Of a DNA stretch of 64,000 nt, positions 1 through 10,884 are shown piece by piece. Origin of the DNA: Macrothele yani (lineage: Eukaryota; Arthropoda; Arachnida; Araneae; Macrothelidae); assembly GCA_039090855.1 (NCBI GenBank), contig CM077010.1, positions 43,604,905-43,668,904 of the forward strand, read 5' to 3'. The notes under the pieces are model-generated. The model saw only the letters and a list, made by a program, of their open reading frames with translations, did no database searches and was not told the origin of the DNA. A program made the position numbers and the translations under genes. Numbering within the stretch: the stretch's first letter is position 1; every line of letters starts with the position of its first letter.

Positions 1-133
1 CGTCCAAAGTCACACTTCTCTAAAACAGCTTGAATCTGGGTGACGCGTTCAAGGTCTCCCCTTTTTAAAACGGCGTGAACTGGGTGACGCGTCCAAGGTC
101 ACCCCTTGCTAAAATGGCTTGACTGTAGGTTAC
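1..133. repeat. 45-bp tandem repeat, about 3 copies (left edge cut)
   Basis: Three imperfect units begin at 1, 46 and 90, each starting CGTCCAAGGTCACCCC or a close variant and ending GGTGACG or similar. The array starts at the window edge, so it may continue outside. No coding content is evident. Confidence 0.75.
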
Positions 134-842
134 CCGTTCTGTCCAAACTACAGTGAAATCGGTTTTACTCGACTATCTACCTGGTAAAGTAGTTTGTACG
201 AGTCATTTGTTGCTGTAGGCATTAATGGTTTGTACGCGCCTGCCGTTGTCCCAATGTTACTACCTAGGCGCAGTCCTATAAGAGGGAAAATTATATTTTA
301 GGTTTTTGGCAGAATGCAAGCTGTAATCCCTATTTTGTGTCCAAAGACTGCTCACGGAATCGCCTAAATTTACACTCTGTTAAAAGAAAATCGCTTTCAT
401 ATAAGTATGGCTCAATATACCATATACACAGTTGAACTCGTACATAGCGAAGTTGAAAGCAGAATCAAAATCATTTGATATATACGAACATCGTTATAAC
501 CGGACAGATAAAAAAAGGGACTCTTTTTGACATATTACGTTATGTCAGGTTGAAACTGGTCAGTCAAAAACTTTTTATCAATTAATCGAATGCAAATAAT
601 ACTTTTTAATTGAAAACTACTGCTAGCAAAATAATGCTTGAGATAAAAGTAAATGCCAAAACTTTGAAATTTCGCCTATTACATATTACGTCGGATGTGC
701 GAGCTAATTCTAGTTTCTTTTATGCTTTTCACAGCGGTTTTAAATATTCTTAACTTCCTCTGTCACGGTTGTTAAGATTTTTCTAGACTTAAAATAAACT
801 AAGATTTCCTAAACAGAGGTTAAATGTTTGCGAGGTGGTGAT
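134..842. other. Unannotated AT-rich DNA
   Basis: I see no open reading frame of interest, no transposon terminus and no tandem structure here. Confidence 0.5.
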
Positions 843-912
843 TGGAGGGGTTGTGACGCGCATGCCCCGCACGACGCATACGACATAAAGGCGGATAGCA
901 GCGAGAACGAAG

Positions 913-984
913 GTCTGCGTAGCACAGTTGGTAGAGCGACTTATTACGGAATAAGTGGACTCGGGTTCGATCCCCGGCGTGGAT
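913..984 (+). repeat. tRNA-like block, copy 1
   Basis: This 72-nt block folds as a cloverleaf: acceptor arms GTCTGCG and CGTGGAT, D-arm around GCACAGTTGGTAGAGC, and T-arm GGGTTCGATCCCC with an intact B box. The anticodon loop counts as 8 nt between ACTTA and TAAGT, so it is probably a SINE head and not a working tRNA gene. Confidence 0.5.
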
Positions 985-1321
985 AAAAATGATGGAGAAA
1001 TTTACTTCGTTATAATGGCGCCCAAACTTCCCGGATGACCCGACAGTTCAAAATATCGCAATGGTGTGATGTTATTTCCAGACCGCGAGATAGGAAAAAT
1101 AAGAGAATCCCTTCTCCAGCGCTTCGAAAAATAAAAATGTGTGATGTTGCATTCCACACACCAGATTGACTGGGAGTTCTCAAGTGCACGTTCTACAGCG
1201 GATGGCTGCCTGCAACGATTCATGATCACGGTTGACCCGGCCCTCTTTCGAGGGGAGGGGGAGATGAGACGTACCTGCCAGAAGGACGCACACATAAAGG
1301 CAAATAGCAGTTAGAACGAAC

Positions 1322-1393
1322 ATCCGCATAGCTCAATTGGTAGAGTGACTTATTCCGGAATGAGGGGACCCGGGTTCAAGCCCCGGCGTGGAC
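1322..1393 (+). repeat. tRNA-like block, copy 2
   Basis: This block corresponds to the one at 913 (A box TAGCTCAATTGGTAGAG, B box GGGTTCAAGCC) but is more diverged, with a weakened acceptor stem (ATCCGCA opposite CGTGGAC). It is probably non-functional. Confidence 0.45.
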
Positions 1394-1704
1394 ACCCCGA
1401 ACTTCCCGGATGACTCGGCCGTTTAAGATCTCGCAATGGTGTGATGTTCTTTCCACAACGCGAGACAAGAAAAATAAGAGAATCCATTCTTCAGCGCTTC
1501 GAAAAATAATGTGTGATGTTGCATTCCACACACCAGATTGACTGGGAGTTCTCAAGTGCACGTTCTATAGCGGATGGCTGTCTGCAACGATTCATGTTCA
1601 CGGCTGATCTGTGGGCCATGCCCCCAGCCCTCTTTTTGGGGGGGGTGACGTGCCTGCCCCGTAGGACGCACACAACATAAAGACAGATAGCAGCAAGAAC
1701 GAAA

Positions 1705-1776
1705 GTCTGCGTAGCTCAGTTGGTAGAGCGACTTACTCCGGAATAAGTGGATTGTGGTTCGATCCCCGGCGTGGAC
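1705..1776 (+). repeat. tRNA-like block, copy 3
   Basis: The best acceptor stem of the three pairs GTCTGCG with CGTGGAC over seven positions, two of them G-T. The D-stem is a clean GCTC/GAGC. The loop holds CTCCGGAA, which is 8 nt and so irregular. The T-stem has mismatches. It is read as a tRNA-derived repeat head; a true tRNA gene is less likely. Confidence 0.45.
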
Positions 1777-1826
1777 CAAAAATGACGGAGAAATTTACTT
1801 CGTTATAGGGTTAAAAGACAGCATCT

Positions 1827-2099
1827 TTGGAGGAGGGTTGCATATTTAGCAAGCGGGAGGTAATAAAGAAGATTGAAACATTTTCACGTTACAAATTCTG
1901 CATTGAATGAATGTTAAAATCAGTCTCGAACGTGTTGAGTTTTTCTCGAAGAAAGACGTGAGATTCAACTTTTTTACAGTTACCAAATCTTCAGTCAGAG
2001 TCGTGCAGAAAAGCCGACCGTAAAAAAGAGGTGAGGGTTTCACGCTACATGACCGTTTCTCTTGCTGACGAAAATTTAGTTTTTTTTTTTTTCGTAAAA
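1827..2099. other. Unannotated DNA
   Basis: I see nothing beyond a T-tract at about 2079-2092. Confidence 0.4.
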
Positions 2100-2460
2100 T
2101 GCCAGCCCTTCTTGACGACATTCACTCCGTTAGGACTGCGAAAGGCGTCCTTAGGTATTCTGTACCAGCTGATCAGAAAAATGTCACCGTGTTGTGGGAA
2201 CTGAGAGGCCAGAGAAGCAAAAGTAATCTTTGTACACGATTCTCGAAACAAACCTGTGCAATTCTAGCCTTGCGACACGTGGCCTTGTCTTGCCAAAAAA
2301 GTACTGTGCCGTACGGATAGACACTCACCATGTAAGACAAATACTTAGTCCGTAAAACCTCTAGGTAAAATCTGTCGGCGAGAGTGTGTGCAATTGGAAT
2401 GAGGGACTCTGATGGCCATAAGAACAAATCCCACATGCCCTTGCGGTCGGCATCTTTCCG
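2100..2460 (-). pseudogene. Tc1-like transposase relic (internal fragment)
   Basis: Read on the minus strand, the translation gives LADRFYLEVL, then SVYPYGTVLFWQDKATCRKA, then RLLLLLWPLSSHN. The order and spacing match the middle of a Tc1-type DDE transposase: the ADRYLEIL-like strand, the catalytic DNAPCH motif (here DKATCR, so the Asp is kept) and the WPxxSPDLNPIE region (here broken). No TIRs are found and the fragment is decayed at both ends. The assignment rests on motif order only. Confidence 0.55.
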
Positions 2461-4148
2461 ACAAACCGTACAGTCTGGTTTAAAATGTTAACCCGATCGA
2501 ATTCAAATTCGGACTCTTATACCGAAATGCTGGAAATAGAATCTGGACTCGTCGAACAAGGAGATTTTTTTCTAGTCGATAAATGTCCAGTCACGTTGCT
2601 TTGGTCCTCACTTCAGGGTAACACTTAATGATACGTAATTAGTCGACTTGGGTACATAAGCGGGACTCGCACTCTTTTTCGCTACACGCCTTGTTTAAAT
2701 ATATCCATAAATTGAGGGATTTTGCGATATCTATTGCTCTGGACAACAGTCTCAAATCAGTGTTGATAGTTAACAAGTGGTGGCCTTTCCTTTGCGGCAG
2801 TTCAGGTGTGTTAGCCATCACGGCTTACTAGTTGTGAGACCCTATTCAAATCGGCTAGCTAACGTGAAGCTAAATGAGTCACTGGCCTTTTTGCTAGCAT
2901 CGAAGAGAAGACACGTGAGTTCACTGTTGAAAATGATATCAGGAATTCACAGCTCTTCAACACACACGTGTGCTTCGAAGGGATTTTCCAATTCACACCA
3001 GCACTGTGCAGTTTAGAAGAGCACAGTAGCGCAGTCTATGCATACCTTTTCCGTAATAAAGAAGATATTTTAAAGTCATCCATTTTTACCAAATTTACTC
3101 CGAATAATGCAAACCCGAAACGTTTTCCTCATGCCCAATTTTCATTTATGTAAAATTATGTGTATCATTACTTTGCGCCACATCTTAACTATCTTGCGTG
3201 CCTGTATCATTCAAGGACTTCATTTTTGGAAAGCACTTCATCATTACATTAGATTACGTATACCTGTTCTTCTGCGCAATCAAGGTAAGTTAAGTTACAT
3301 TTTGTTTATTTTTACTTTTTCATGATGTAAAATCCTTATGATAGATTCACGGTTAGCCGTACAGAAAATTTTTATATGACTATAAAAAGCTACACATTCA
3401 GCAAAGGTTTTCCCTCTGTTCACGATATTTAGCTCAACGTAATGTAGGGCTTAAATTTAATTAGTAGAGAGGAATTTAAAAAATGTATTATACAGTAGAT
3501 TATACACTTACTTAAAAGGACGTCTCGTGTAACGGCGATCGAATAAAAATACGCAAGACTGGAAAAGGAAACCCATAGGCAACTTGAAAATCACAAAATA
3601 ATATTATCCAGATATATCATATCCGTTTTTAATGCGTGGTACTTAAAAACACAAACCACTTTTAAAGCTTTCCTTAAAACGAGATTGAGACCATAGGTAA
3701 TCTATATATCCGTATAGCATAAACACAATAAGTGCATCTTAATCTTCCAAAAACAGTTCATATTCAAAAGATAAAAATAATAAAAATAAAGGAATTAGGA
3801 ATTCAATGTTTAGAAACATTTAGCGTGATACCTCGTCCAAACTTCGTACAGTATCAACTGTTGTCGGTGGGTACTCTATTGACAGGCGACCCGCGCTTCG
3901 TGTGTTGCAATACCAGCTTCGTGTTTTCAATACCTCACACTGAATTTTTACAAATATATTAATGTTGTGAGTGCAAAAGCTGGAGCAACACATTATCACA
4001 TAGGAGGAGTGTAAAAATGAGTTTTATTCTGAAAATTTATGAACAAAATAACTCAGTTGTCAAGAATATCACAGATAACAATACAGAATACTAACATATA
4101 TCGATTATATTTATTAAAGGACTGATCTAAGCTTTAACGTAGGTCTTT
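2461..4148. other. Unannotated AT-rich DNA
   Basis: No coding segment, transposon end or tandem array is supportable. Short ORFs here look random. Confidence 0.5.
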
Positions 4149-4277
4149 CGGTGATTGTGTATTATTTCCCACCCAAAAACATTGAATAAATACACACAAT
4201 TACACTCAGTAAACAAAATATTAGAGATAGGGTTGATGAGCAGTTGACATGGGCATCCCAACAGTGTATCGCATTCG

Positions 4278-6105
4278 ATGAACACGAGTAAACGTGGCGA
4301 TCTGAGCGACTTTGATCGTGAACGTATTGTCGGCGCAAGACAGGTGGCAGGTGGTCTATTCTATTGCGCAAATGGTAAGAACCCAAGGGTTCCTGAGGAC
4401 AACCGTATCAAGATAGGAACCCAAGGGTTCCCGAGGACAACCGTATCAAGGTAAAAACCCAAGAGTTCAATGGTAGGAACCCAAGGGTTCAATGGTAAGA
4501 ACCCAAGTGTTCAATGGTAAGAACCCAAGTGTTCAATAGTAAGAACCCAAGAGTTCATTGGTAAGAACCCAAGGGTTCCCGAGGGCAACCGTATCAAGGT
4601 AAGAACACAAGAGTTCAATAGTAAGAACCCAAGAGTTCAATGGTAAGAACCCAAGGGTTCCCGAGGACAACCATATCAAAGTAAAAACCCAAGGGTTCCC
4701 GAGGACAACCGTATCAAGGTAAGAACCCAAGAATTTAATGGTAAGAACCCAAGAGTTCAATGGTAAGAACCCAAGGGTTCCCGAGGACAACTGTATTAAG
4801 TTAAGAACCGAATAATTCAATGGTAAGAACCCAAGTGTTACGAAGGACAACCGTATCAAGGTAAGAACCCAAGAGTTCAATGGTAAGAATACAAGAGTTC
4901 AATGGTAGGAACCCAAGAGTTCAATGGTAAGAATACAAGAGTTCAATGGTAAGATCCCAAGAGTTCAATGGTAACAATACAAGAGTTCCATGGTAACAAT
5001 GAAAGAGTTCAATGGTAAGAACCCAAGAGTTCAATGGTAAGAACCCAAGAGTTCAATGATAACAATACAAGAGTTCAATGGTAAAAATCAAGAGTTTAAT
5101 AGTAAGAACCCAAGAGTTCAGTGGTAAGAACCCAAGGGTTTCCGAGGACAACCGTATCAAGGTATAAACCCAGAGGACCCCGAGGACAACCGTATCAAGG
5201 TATAAACCCAGAGGACCCCGAGGACAACCGTATGAAGGGTGAACCGCGAGCATACCAGCGCCCAGAAAGCGAATTGTCGCTGACCACACGCCGTTGATGA
5301 CCGGGGCCGACGTTGACTATCAAAACTTGCACAGACGGACCGCTTGGAAATGTCGGCGGAAATCGCATCCAGGTTAAGCACAAGCAGCGTCAGCGAGCGA
5401 ACAGTATTGCGCACGCTTCATACCCTGGCATACGGTATCGACCCCTACTCTTGTGCCACTGTTGACTGTTCGTCATAGGACATCACGCCTCGCCTGCGGC
5501 CAGGAACATCAAAAATGGATCTCTGTAGAGTGGCACCATGTCGTGTGGTCAGATGAGTCCCGGGTTCAGCTGTACCGAGCTGACGGGAGGGTGCGGGTGT
5601 GGCGTCAATAGCTTGAGGCCATCGCCTCATCGTGCAAGGTCGGCTCTGTTTAAGACGGTGGTGGCTGTGTAACGGTTTGGGGAGCCTTCTCATAGGACAC
5701 ATTAGATTCCTCAGTGTGTTTGGAGAGGTCCTTAAGCGCTGCTCGCTACCAGCATAAGGTGGCTGATGACCCACACACTTTCATGGCCTTCGCGCATCCT
5801 ACGAGTTTTCTAGCAGGACAATGCACCATCCCACCGAGCGGCAAACACCTAGACATGGCTCGAGGAACACTCATCTGAGTTTGGAACCGTCCAGTGGTCC
5901 CCGTGATCACTCGGACTTAAACCCTGTGGAAGTTCTCTCAGATGTCGTGCAGCGGAACATCGGATTCATGGAACCGGGACCGACGTCTCGGGTGGAGTTT
6001 TGGACAATTCTACAACGGGCATTACCCCTGAAACTCTCCGGCATCTGGTAGAGTCGATGCCTTTGCGTATGAGGCTGTTATTCGCGCAAGAGGAGCTCGT
6101 TTTTC
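4278..6105 (+). pseudogene. Tc1-like transposase, disrupted
   Basis: This is a DNA transposase of the Tc1/mariner (IS630) superfamily that would cut and paste at TA sites. The N-terminus reads MNTSKRGDLSDFDRERIVGA, the usual start of the helix-turn-helix. The minisatellite begins about 30 codons later. After the array the frame continues with SVSERTVLRTLHTLAYGI. The first catalytic Asp is in VVWSDESRVQLYRADGRVRV near 5545, the second in DNAPSHRA near 5816, and the C-terminal LVESMPLRM is near 6045. The SPDLNPIE region is damaged and there are several stops and frameshifts, so no active protein is possible. Confidence 0.75.
4371..5238. repeat. Minisatellite born in transposase DNA (22-bp unit and about 40-bp longer unit)
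   Basis: Units of the type GGTAAGAACCCAAGAGTTCA alternate with longer units that add CCCGAGGACAACCGTATCAA. The longer form reads through as a GFPRTTVSR-like string, which fits the recognition-helix region of the surrounding transposase. The array therefore appears to have grown from the coding sequence. Units are variable (single-base changes, unit-length differences). Confidence 0.8.
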
Positions 6106-6167
6106 AGTGATTATTTATTACTTACCAATTGAAAATACTGAACGAATACAAAATTACCATCATGTTA

Positions 6168-6426
6168 TTAACCCTTTAACGACCATAACCCAAAAATCTT
6201 GTATCACTCCAAATATCATAATGGCCGAAACTGTCTGTTGGTTCACTTCTTTGTTTAATAACAACAATAGTGACTGAGGAGGACTCCTGCTGATCCCTGA
6301 TAGGTCGAGAAAATTTGAAGAACAGGTAAAGGTAAGAAATCTACCTCACTTTAGACAGCCGTTTCCGGTAGCTAGGGTCATTTCTAAGTACGGGCATTTT
6401 GGGCGTTATGATCGTTAAAGGGTTAA
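6168..6426. mobile_element. piggyBac-type MITE, 259 bp
   Basis: The left end is TTAACCCTTTAACGACCATA and the right end is its inverted complement with one mismatch in 22 bp (6405-6426). Terminal CCC next to TTAA on both sides is the signature of piggyBac insertions, which duplicate TTAA. It has no coding capacity. Its interior (ACTCCTGCTGATC, AGGTAAGAAATCTACCTCAC) matches, diverged, the tandem units at 16112-16732. Confidence 0.8.
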
Positions 6427-6753
6427 AATAAATTATCTAGATAAATCGGCATGCATCTCAACGACCACCGAGTTCTATGTTTTAGGATATCCAGAAAAGT
6501 TCATATCATGATATCGAATAAAAATTGCTACTTTTTCAAAGAAAATGGGATAAAATGTGCAATCATACGACTAGTAAAGTCGTTTTTTGCATAAGGTTAA
6601 ATCCAAATGTATATTCATGTCTTATGTGCAAGAAGTTTAAAGTCTTAAAGCAACACCTGAATTCAGTACTACTTGCAAACGAAATTGGGAGTTATACATG
6701 GTGTCCGAATAACGAATGTGCACTGAATGTACGAACTGCGATAATAAAGAAAT
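6427..6753. other. Unannotated DNA
   Basis: I see no feature between the MITE and the minisatellite. Confidence 0.4.
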
Positions 6754-8195
6754 TTTGAATGGAATTACAGTAGAAGTGACCCGCCACGTGGAATTTCTCT
6801 TGAATGGAATTACAATAGAACTGACCCGCCACGTGGGAGTGCTCTTGAATGGAATTACAGTAGAAGTGACCCGACACGTGGAATCGCTCTTGAATGGAAT
6901 TACAGTAGAAGTGACCCGCCACGTGGGAGTGCTCTTGAATGGAATTACAGTAATAGTGACCCGCCACGTGGGAGTGCTCTTGAATGGAATTACAGTTGAA
7001 GTGACCCGCCACGTGGAAGTGCTCTTGAATGGAATTAAACTCGAAGTGACCCGCCACGTGGAATTTCTCTTGAATAGAATTACAGTAGAAGTGACCCGCC
7101 ACGTGGGAGTGCTCTTGAATGGAATTACAGTAATAGTAAGCCGCCACGTGGGAGTGCTCTTGAATGGAATTACAGTAGAAATGACCCGCCACGTGGAAGT
7201 GCTCTTGAATGGAATTAAACTCGAAGTGACCCGCCACGTGGAAGTGCTCTTGAATGGAATTACAGTAGAAGTGCCCTGCTACGTGGAAGTGCTCTTGAAT
7301 TGAATTACAGTAGAAATGACCCTCCACGTGGAAGTGCTCTTGAATGGAATTAAACTCGAAGTGACCCGCCACGTGGAAGTGCTCTTGAATGGAATTACAG
7401 TAGAAGTGCCCTGCTACGTGGAAGTGCTCTTGAATGGAATTACAGTAGAAGTGACCCGCCACGTGGAAGTGCTCTTGAATGGAATTACAATCGAAGTGAC
7501 CCGCCACGTGGAAGTGCTCTGGAATGGAATTACAGTAGAAGTGACCCGCCACGTGGAAGTGCTCTTGAATGGAATTACAGTCGAAGTGACCCGCCACTTG
7601 AAGTGCTCTTGAATAAAATTACAGTAGAAGTGACCCGCCACGTGGAAGTGCTCTTGAATGGAATTACAGTAGAAGTGCCCTGCTACGTGGGAGTGCTCTT
7701 GAATGGAATTACAGTAGAAGTGACCCGCCACGTGGAAGTGCTCTTGAATGGAATTACAGTAGAATTGACCCGCCACGTGGAAGTGCTCTTGAATGGAATT
7801 ACAGTAGAAGTGACCCGCCACGTGGAAGTGCTCTTGAATGGAATTACAGTAGAAGTGACCCGCCACGTGGAAGTGCTCTTGAATGGAATTACAGTCGAAG
7901 TGACCCGCCACGTGGAAGTGCTCTTGAATGGAATTACAGTCGAAGTGACCCGCCACGTAGAAGTGCTCTTGAATGGATTTACAGTAGAAGTGACCCACCA
8001 CGTGGAAGTGCTCTTGAATGGAATTACAGTAGAAGTGACCCGCCACGTGGAAGTTCTCTTGAAAGGAATTACAGTAGAAGTGACCCACCAAGTGGAAGCG
8101 CTCTTGAATGGAATTACAGTAGATGTGATCCACCACGTGGAAGTGCTCTTGAATGGAACTATAGTAGAAGTGACCCGCCACGTGGAAGTGCTCTG
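6754..8195. repeat. 45-bp minisatellite, about 32 copies
   Basis: The unit is TTGAATGGAATTACAGTAGA followed by AGTGACCCGCCACGTGGAAG and TGCTC. Because 45 is divisible by three, several frames stay open on both strands and give spurious long ORFs of 15-residue repeats. Nearly every unit holds the palindrome CACGTG. The array ends immediately before a DUF4817-type transposase relic. Confidence 0.95.
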
Positions 8196-8199
8196 TGAC

Positions 8200-8995
8200 T
8201 GATAGCCTTCATGTCTCCAAACCCCGAGGTTGTCATTCCGAGCAAAAGTCATTCCCGAGCGCATGGTCGACCGAGGCAGACGTGTCGATTGGCCACTAGT
8301 CTCGGCACAAGGACAATGGTGTTGATGGTTGAATAGAGTGTTTCTGATGGAACATGTCTTTCACCATGACTACAAGTACACGGACGAAGTGCAAAAACAG
8401 TTCGCTAGGAAATTTTGTGATGCAGACGTTCCCCACCGTAATGCGGTACGTCAGCTCATAGAAAAGTTTCGGGAAACTGGCAATGTTCTGGATGCCCCCG
8501 CTCTGGTAGGCCATCCATGACAGGCAAGACCGTAGAAGATATCAAGGCCAGGATACAGAGGAGTCCACACAAGCCCGTTAGGCGGCTTTCATAACAAGCT
8601 AATGTGCCAAAGAATACAGCTCACGATATTCTGAATAGGAAGTTGCGTTTCCAGCGGTACAAAATGTATGTAGCGCATCAGCTGAAAGAAACAGACACGT
8701 GGTCTGTGTTAGGTAATGCAGGTGGTTCCAAGAGTTCGTGTCTGAAGAAGTTGAAGGTATTCTTGACGTCACTTCCTTTACAGATGAGGCGTGGTTCCAC
8801 CTGTCCGAGTACATCAACAGCCAAAGCACTCGTCTTTGGGGAACTTAAAATCCCCACGAATTTAAGGAACTACCTCTCCACAACCAGAAGGTCGGTGTTT
8901 GATGCGCCATGAATCGTAAGCGCATTATTTGGTCTGTCTGTGAGTCGGTGTGGCCCATTTCCAACACCGCCTGTTAGAACTTTGAAGTTATTCAA
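8200..8995 (+). pseudogene. DUF4817-type (Tc1/mariner superfamily) transposase relic
   Basis: The reading frame starts near 8329 with RVFLMEHVFHHDYKYTDEVQ, then RNAVRQLIEKFRETGNVLD, then KARIQRSPHKPVRRLS. This is the helix-turn-helix (DUF4817) arrangement seen in arthropod IS630-like elements. A frame-shifted continuation includes a TDEAWFHLS-like first catalytic Asp near 8783. The sequence stops being recognisable after about 8995, so the C-terminal catalytic part is missing. It is the same family as the copy at 49899-51251, whose leader it partly resembles. No TIRs are seen here. Confidence 0.7.
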
Positions 8996-9883
8996 ATTTA
9001 AATTGCGTGTAAGAATGAATGGGAGCTAAGGTATTCCGAGGCTAGTACCATAGAAAAAAATAAACACAGATATTGTAATAAAAACGAAACATATATCTTA
9101 GCAGGTCCTTGAAAAGCATTGATTAAAAGAGAAAGAGAATATAAAGAACAGCAATAGGAAAATAAGAAGAAAAGGAACGAAAGAAATATAGAAGAACTAA
9201 ACAGCAAATAAGAGTGTAGATGACAGCACAGCATCAAAAAGGTTAAAAACTTAAGAATGTAGAGAGAAGAAACTCGTGGTCGTACAGCCCCTTCGCACAC
9301 ATGGATGGACCCCATAAGGGATCATCTAACACACATGCTCAATTTAAACAGCCAGATGATAGTTCTGAAGATGGCTCCGAAGAAGTTGAAAAGCTTTAAC
9401 AGCAGTTCGATGATGGACTGGTTGGTGTTCTTGAGCATGGCGTGATTTTAGACTGTCGTTATGGATTTCAATAGTAGAATTCAATTTTTAACTCGTTGTG
9501 CAACTATTCCGTGTAAACATCAACTGAATGAGAGTTGTTACCAGCGTGTACACAATAGGATTTAACATTTTAAAGAGTTGGAACTAATGCGAAATTTCGT
9601 ACGTGAATTGGAGAACAGAAGCAAAATATTCATATAACAACGGAATTGTTCTTGGAGGAATCGCGGCATAGTTGAGATTCATCAATGCATTAACAAAAAA
9701 AGTGTCACACCTATAATGTGTCTTATGTTAATTACGGATTGTAAGGTACGTTTATTTAGTATTTAAATACATATACGATTATATTTATTTTAACTATAGA
9801 ATATTTTGGTGTGAAGAATCATTATATGACCCACGAACAAGATTTTTGGCTTTATATAAGATATATGCTGTAGGAATCGACAT
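8996..9883. other. Unannotated AT-rich DNA
   Basis: It contains an A-rich, low-complexity stretch at about 9100-9200. Nothing else is recognised. Confidence 0.45.
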
Positions 9884-10256
9884 GGGAGCAGCGGATGGCT
9901 TAATGGTTAGCGAGTCAGACTATCAATGCAAGGTCCTCAGGTTCGAACCTGGGCTGATCTTTCAGATATGGTGTGATTTACTAACAATCGCTGAATATCC
10001 GCCGTGCATCGGACGAGCACGTTAAGTGACGGCCCCCAGGCTGGACCCACTGTTTAAATGGACCCACTGTATCCTTTCCCATGCCCCCTGAAATTCTCTC
10101 CCCCCTCTGTGTGCAACATCGTACTTGTACGTTGGCGCCATCTACTGTACTCTAATCTCACTACAAACTGTTCTGTCAAAGTCGCTAGACTTTCTCTCGT
10201 TCCTTCCGTTTCTGCCTCCTGCCCAAAAGGTGATCTCGCTGTAGGTGGTTGAGACC
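9884..10256 (+). mobile_element. SINE family B, copy 1 (tRNA-derived)
   Basis: The head is tRNA-like, with A box TGGCTTAATGGTTAGCG and B box GGTTCGAACC. The body includes GCTGAATATCCGCCGTG, GGACGAGCACG and GCGCCATCTACTGTACTC, and it ends near GTAGGTGGTTGAGACC. The same body order occurs at 15451-15783, which shows this is a dispersed family. No long A-tail is present. Confidence 0.75.
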
Positions 10257-10260
10257 TACT

Positions 10261-10286
10261 CATATAGCGTATGAATACGCTATATG
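10261..10286. repeat. Perfect 12-bp palindrome at the SINE-B tail
   Basis: CATATAGCGTAT and ATACGCTATATG are perfect inverted repeats separated by GA. It directly follows the SINE-B body and may be part of its tail structure. Confidence 0.7.
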
Positions 10287-10882
10287 CGTTTCGTTATTAT
10301 TCAACTCTGGTGTATTTAAAAAATAAAGAGACCTACTCTACTCACTGTGGACGGAAGTTCTACAAGAAAATGGCAAATACTGTGGCCAGTTCGACATGGT
10401 AAGAGTTACTTTCAGTGCACAGTTATTTGTCGGACACCCTGCACTATTTACATAATATTCAGTGAAATTTTATCAGACACGTACCGGCATGTGATTCAAA
10501 ATTTCAAATTTTTACTCAGTACTTTTAATAAACAGAAACATCAGAATGAGATCCTTTTTCTTTCTCCATCTATCCGGTCAGTAGGGAATCAAAAATGCTT
10601 CAAGGTTCTTCCTGTCGTGTATTAATACACATATGACATAAAAACATATTCTTTAATGTAGCAGACTTGGAGCACTGCTCGCTTGTTTTTTCTTAATGTC
10701 TACATATCTTACGGCAAGCGACTTACTAAAATATCCTATTGCAAATAGCAATTAAATGCGTGTTATTCAAAAAACAAGATGGTGTTGTCACCAGAGATGG
10801 AAAGAGGTCACCTGGTCGACAATGTTTTGCGGGTCAAACGGGTCTAGTCAAAGGTGTTCCTGACCCGATTTCGACTCTGTTT
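10287..10882. other. Unannotated DNA
   Basis: I see nothing recognisable. Confidence 0.4.
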
Positions 10883-10884
10883 TA

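Larger units (their letters stand above)
843..1826 (+). repeat. Tandem array of three tRNA-related repeat units
   Basis: Three units of about 380-410 bp follow each other. Each has a leader (around CATAAAGGCGGATAGCAG), a tRNA-like block, then a body containing CGCAATGGTGTGATGTT and GCATTCCACACACCAGATTG. The tRNA-like blocks start at 913, 1322 and 1705. The first and third are followed by the same GGAGAAATTTACTTCG segment. A tRNA-headed unit fits a tRNA-derived SINE, but the strict tandem arrangement is more like a satellite built from one. No A-tail is visible. Confidence 0.7.
4149..6155 (+). mobile_element. Tc1-like transposon relic interrupted by its own minisatellite
   Basis: Transposase sequence runs from an ATG at 4278 to about 6105 but is split by the tandem array at 4371-5238. 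A roughly 50-bp sequence starting GTGATTGTGTATTA at 4149 is repeated, diverged and in the same orientation at 6107 (GTGATTATTTATTA). The margins therefore carry direct rather than inverted repeats, and true TIRs were not identified. The 5-prime copy may come from the tail of another element of the same family. Confidence 0.7.

Noticed and set aside
913..1776. Functional tRNA genes
   Set aside because: The anticodon loops are 8 nt by count, stems carry mismatches and the blocks are part of tandem repeat units, so I list them as tRNA-like repeats only.
6754..8195. CRISPR-like array
   Set aside because: Units are contiguous with no unique spacers, and the DNA is eukaryotic.
6692..8264. Several long repeat-protein ORFs (for example HFHVAGHFYCNSIQE repeats)
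   Set aside because: The 45-bp minisatellite has a period divisible by three, so several frames on both strands stay open. There is no start context, splice evidence or flanking coding sequence.
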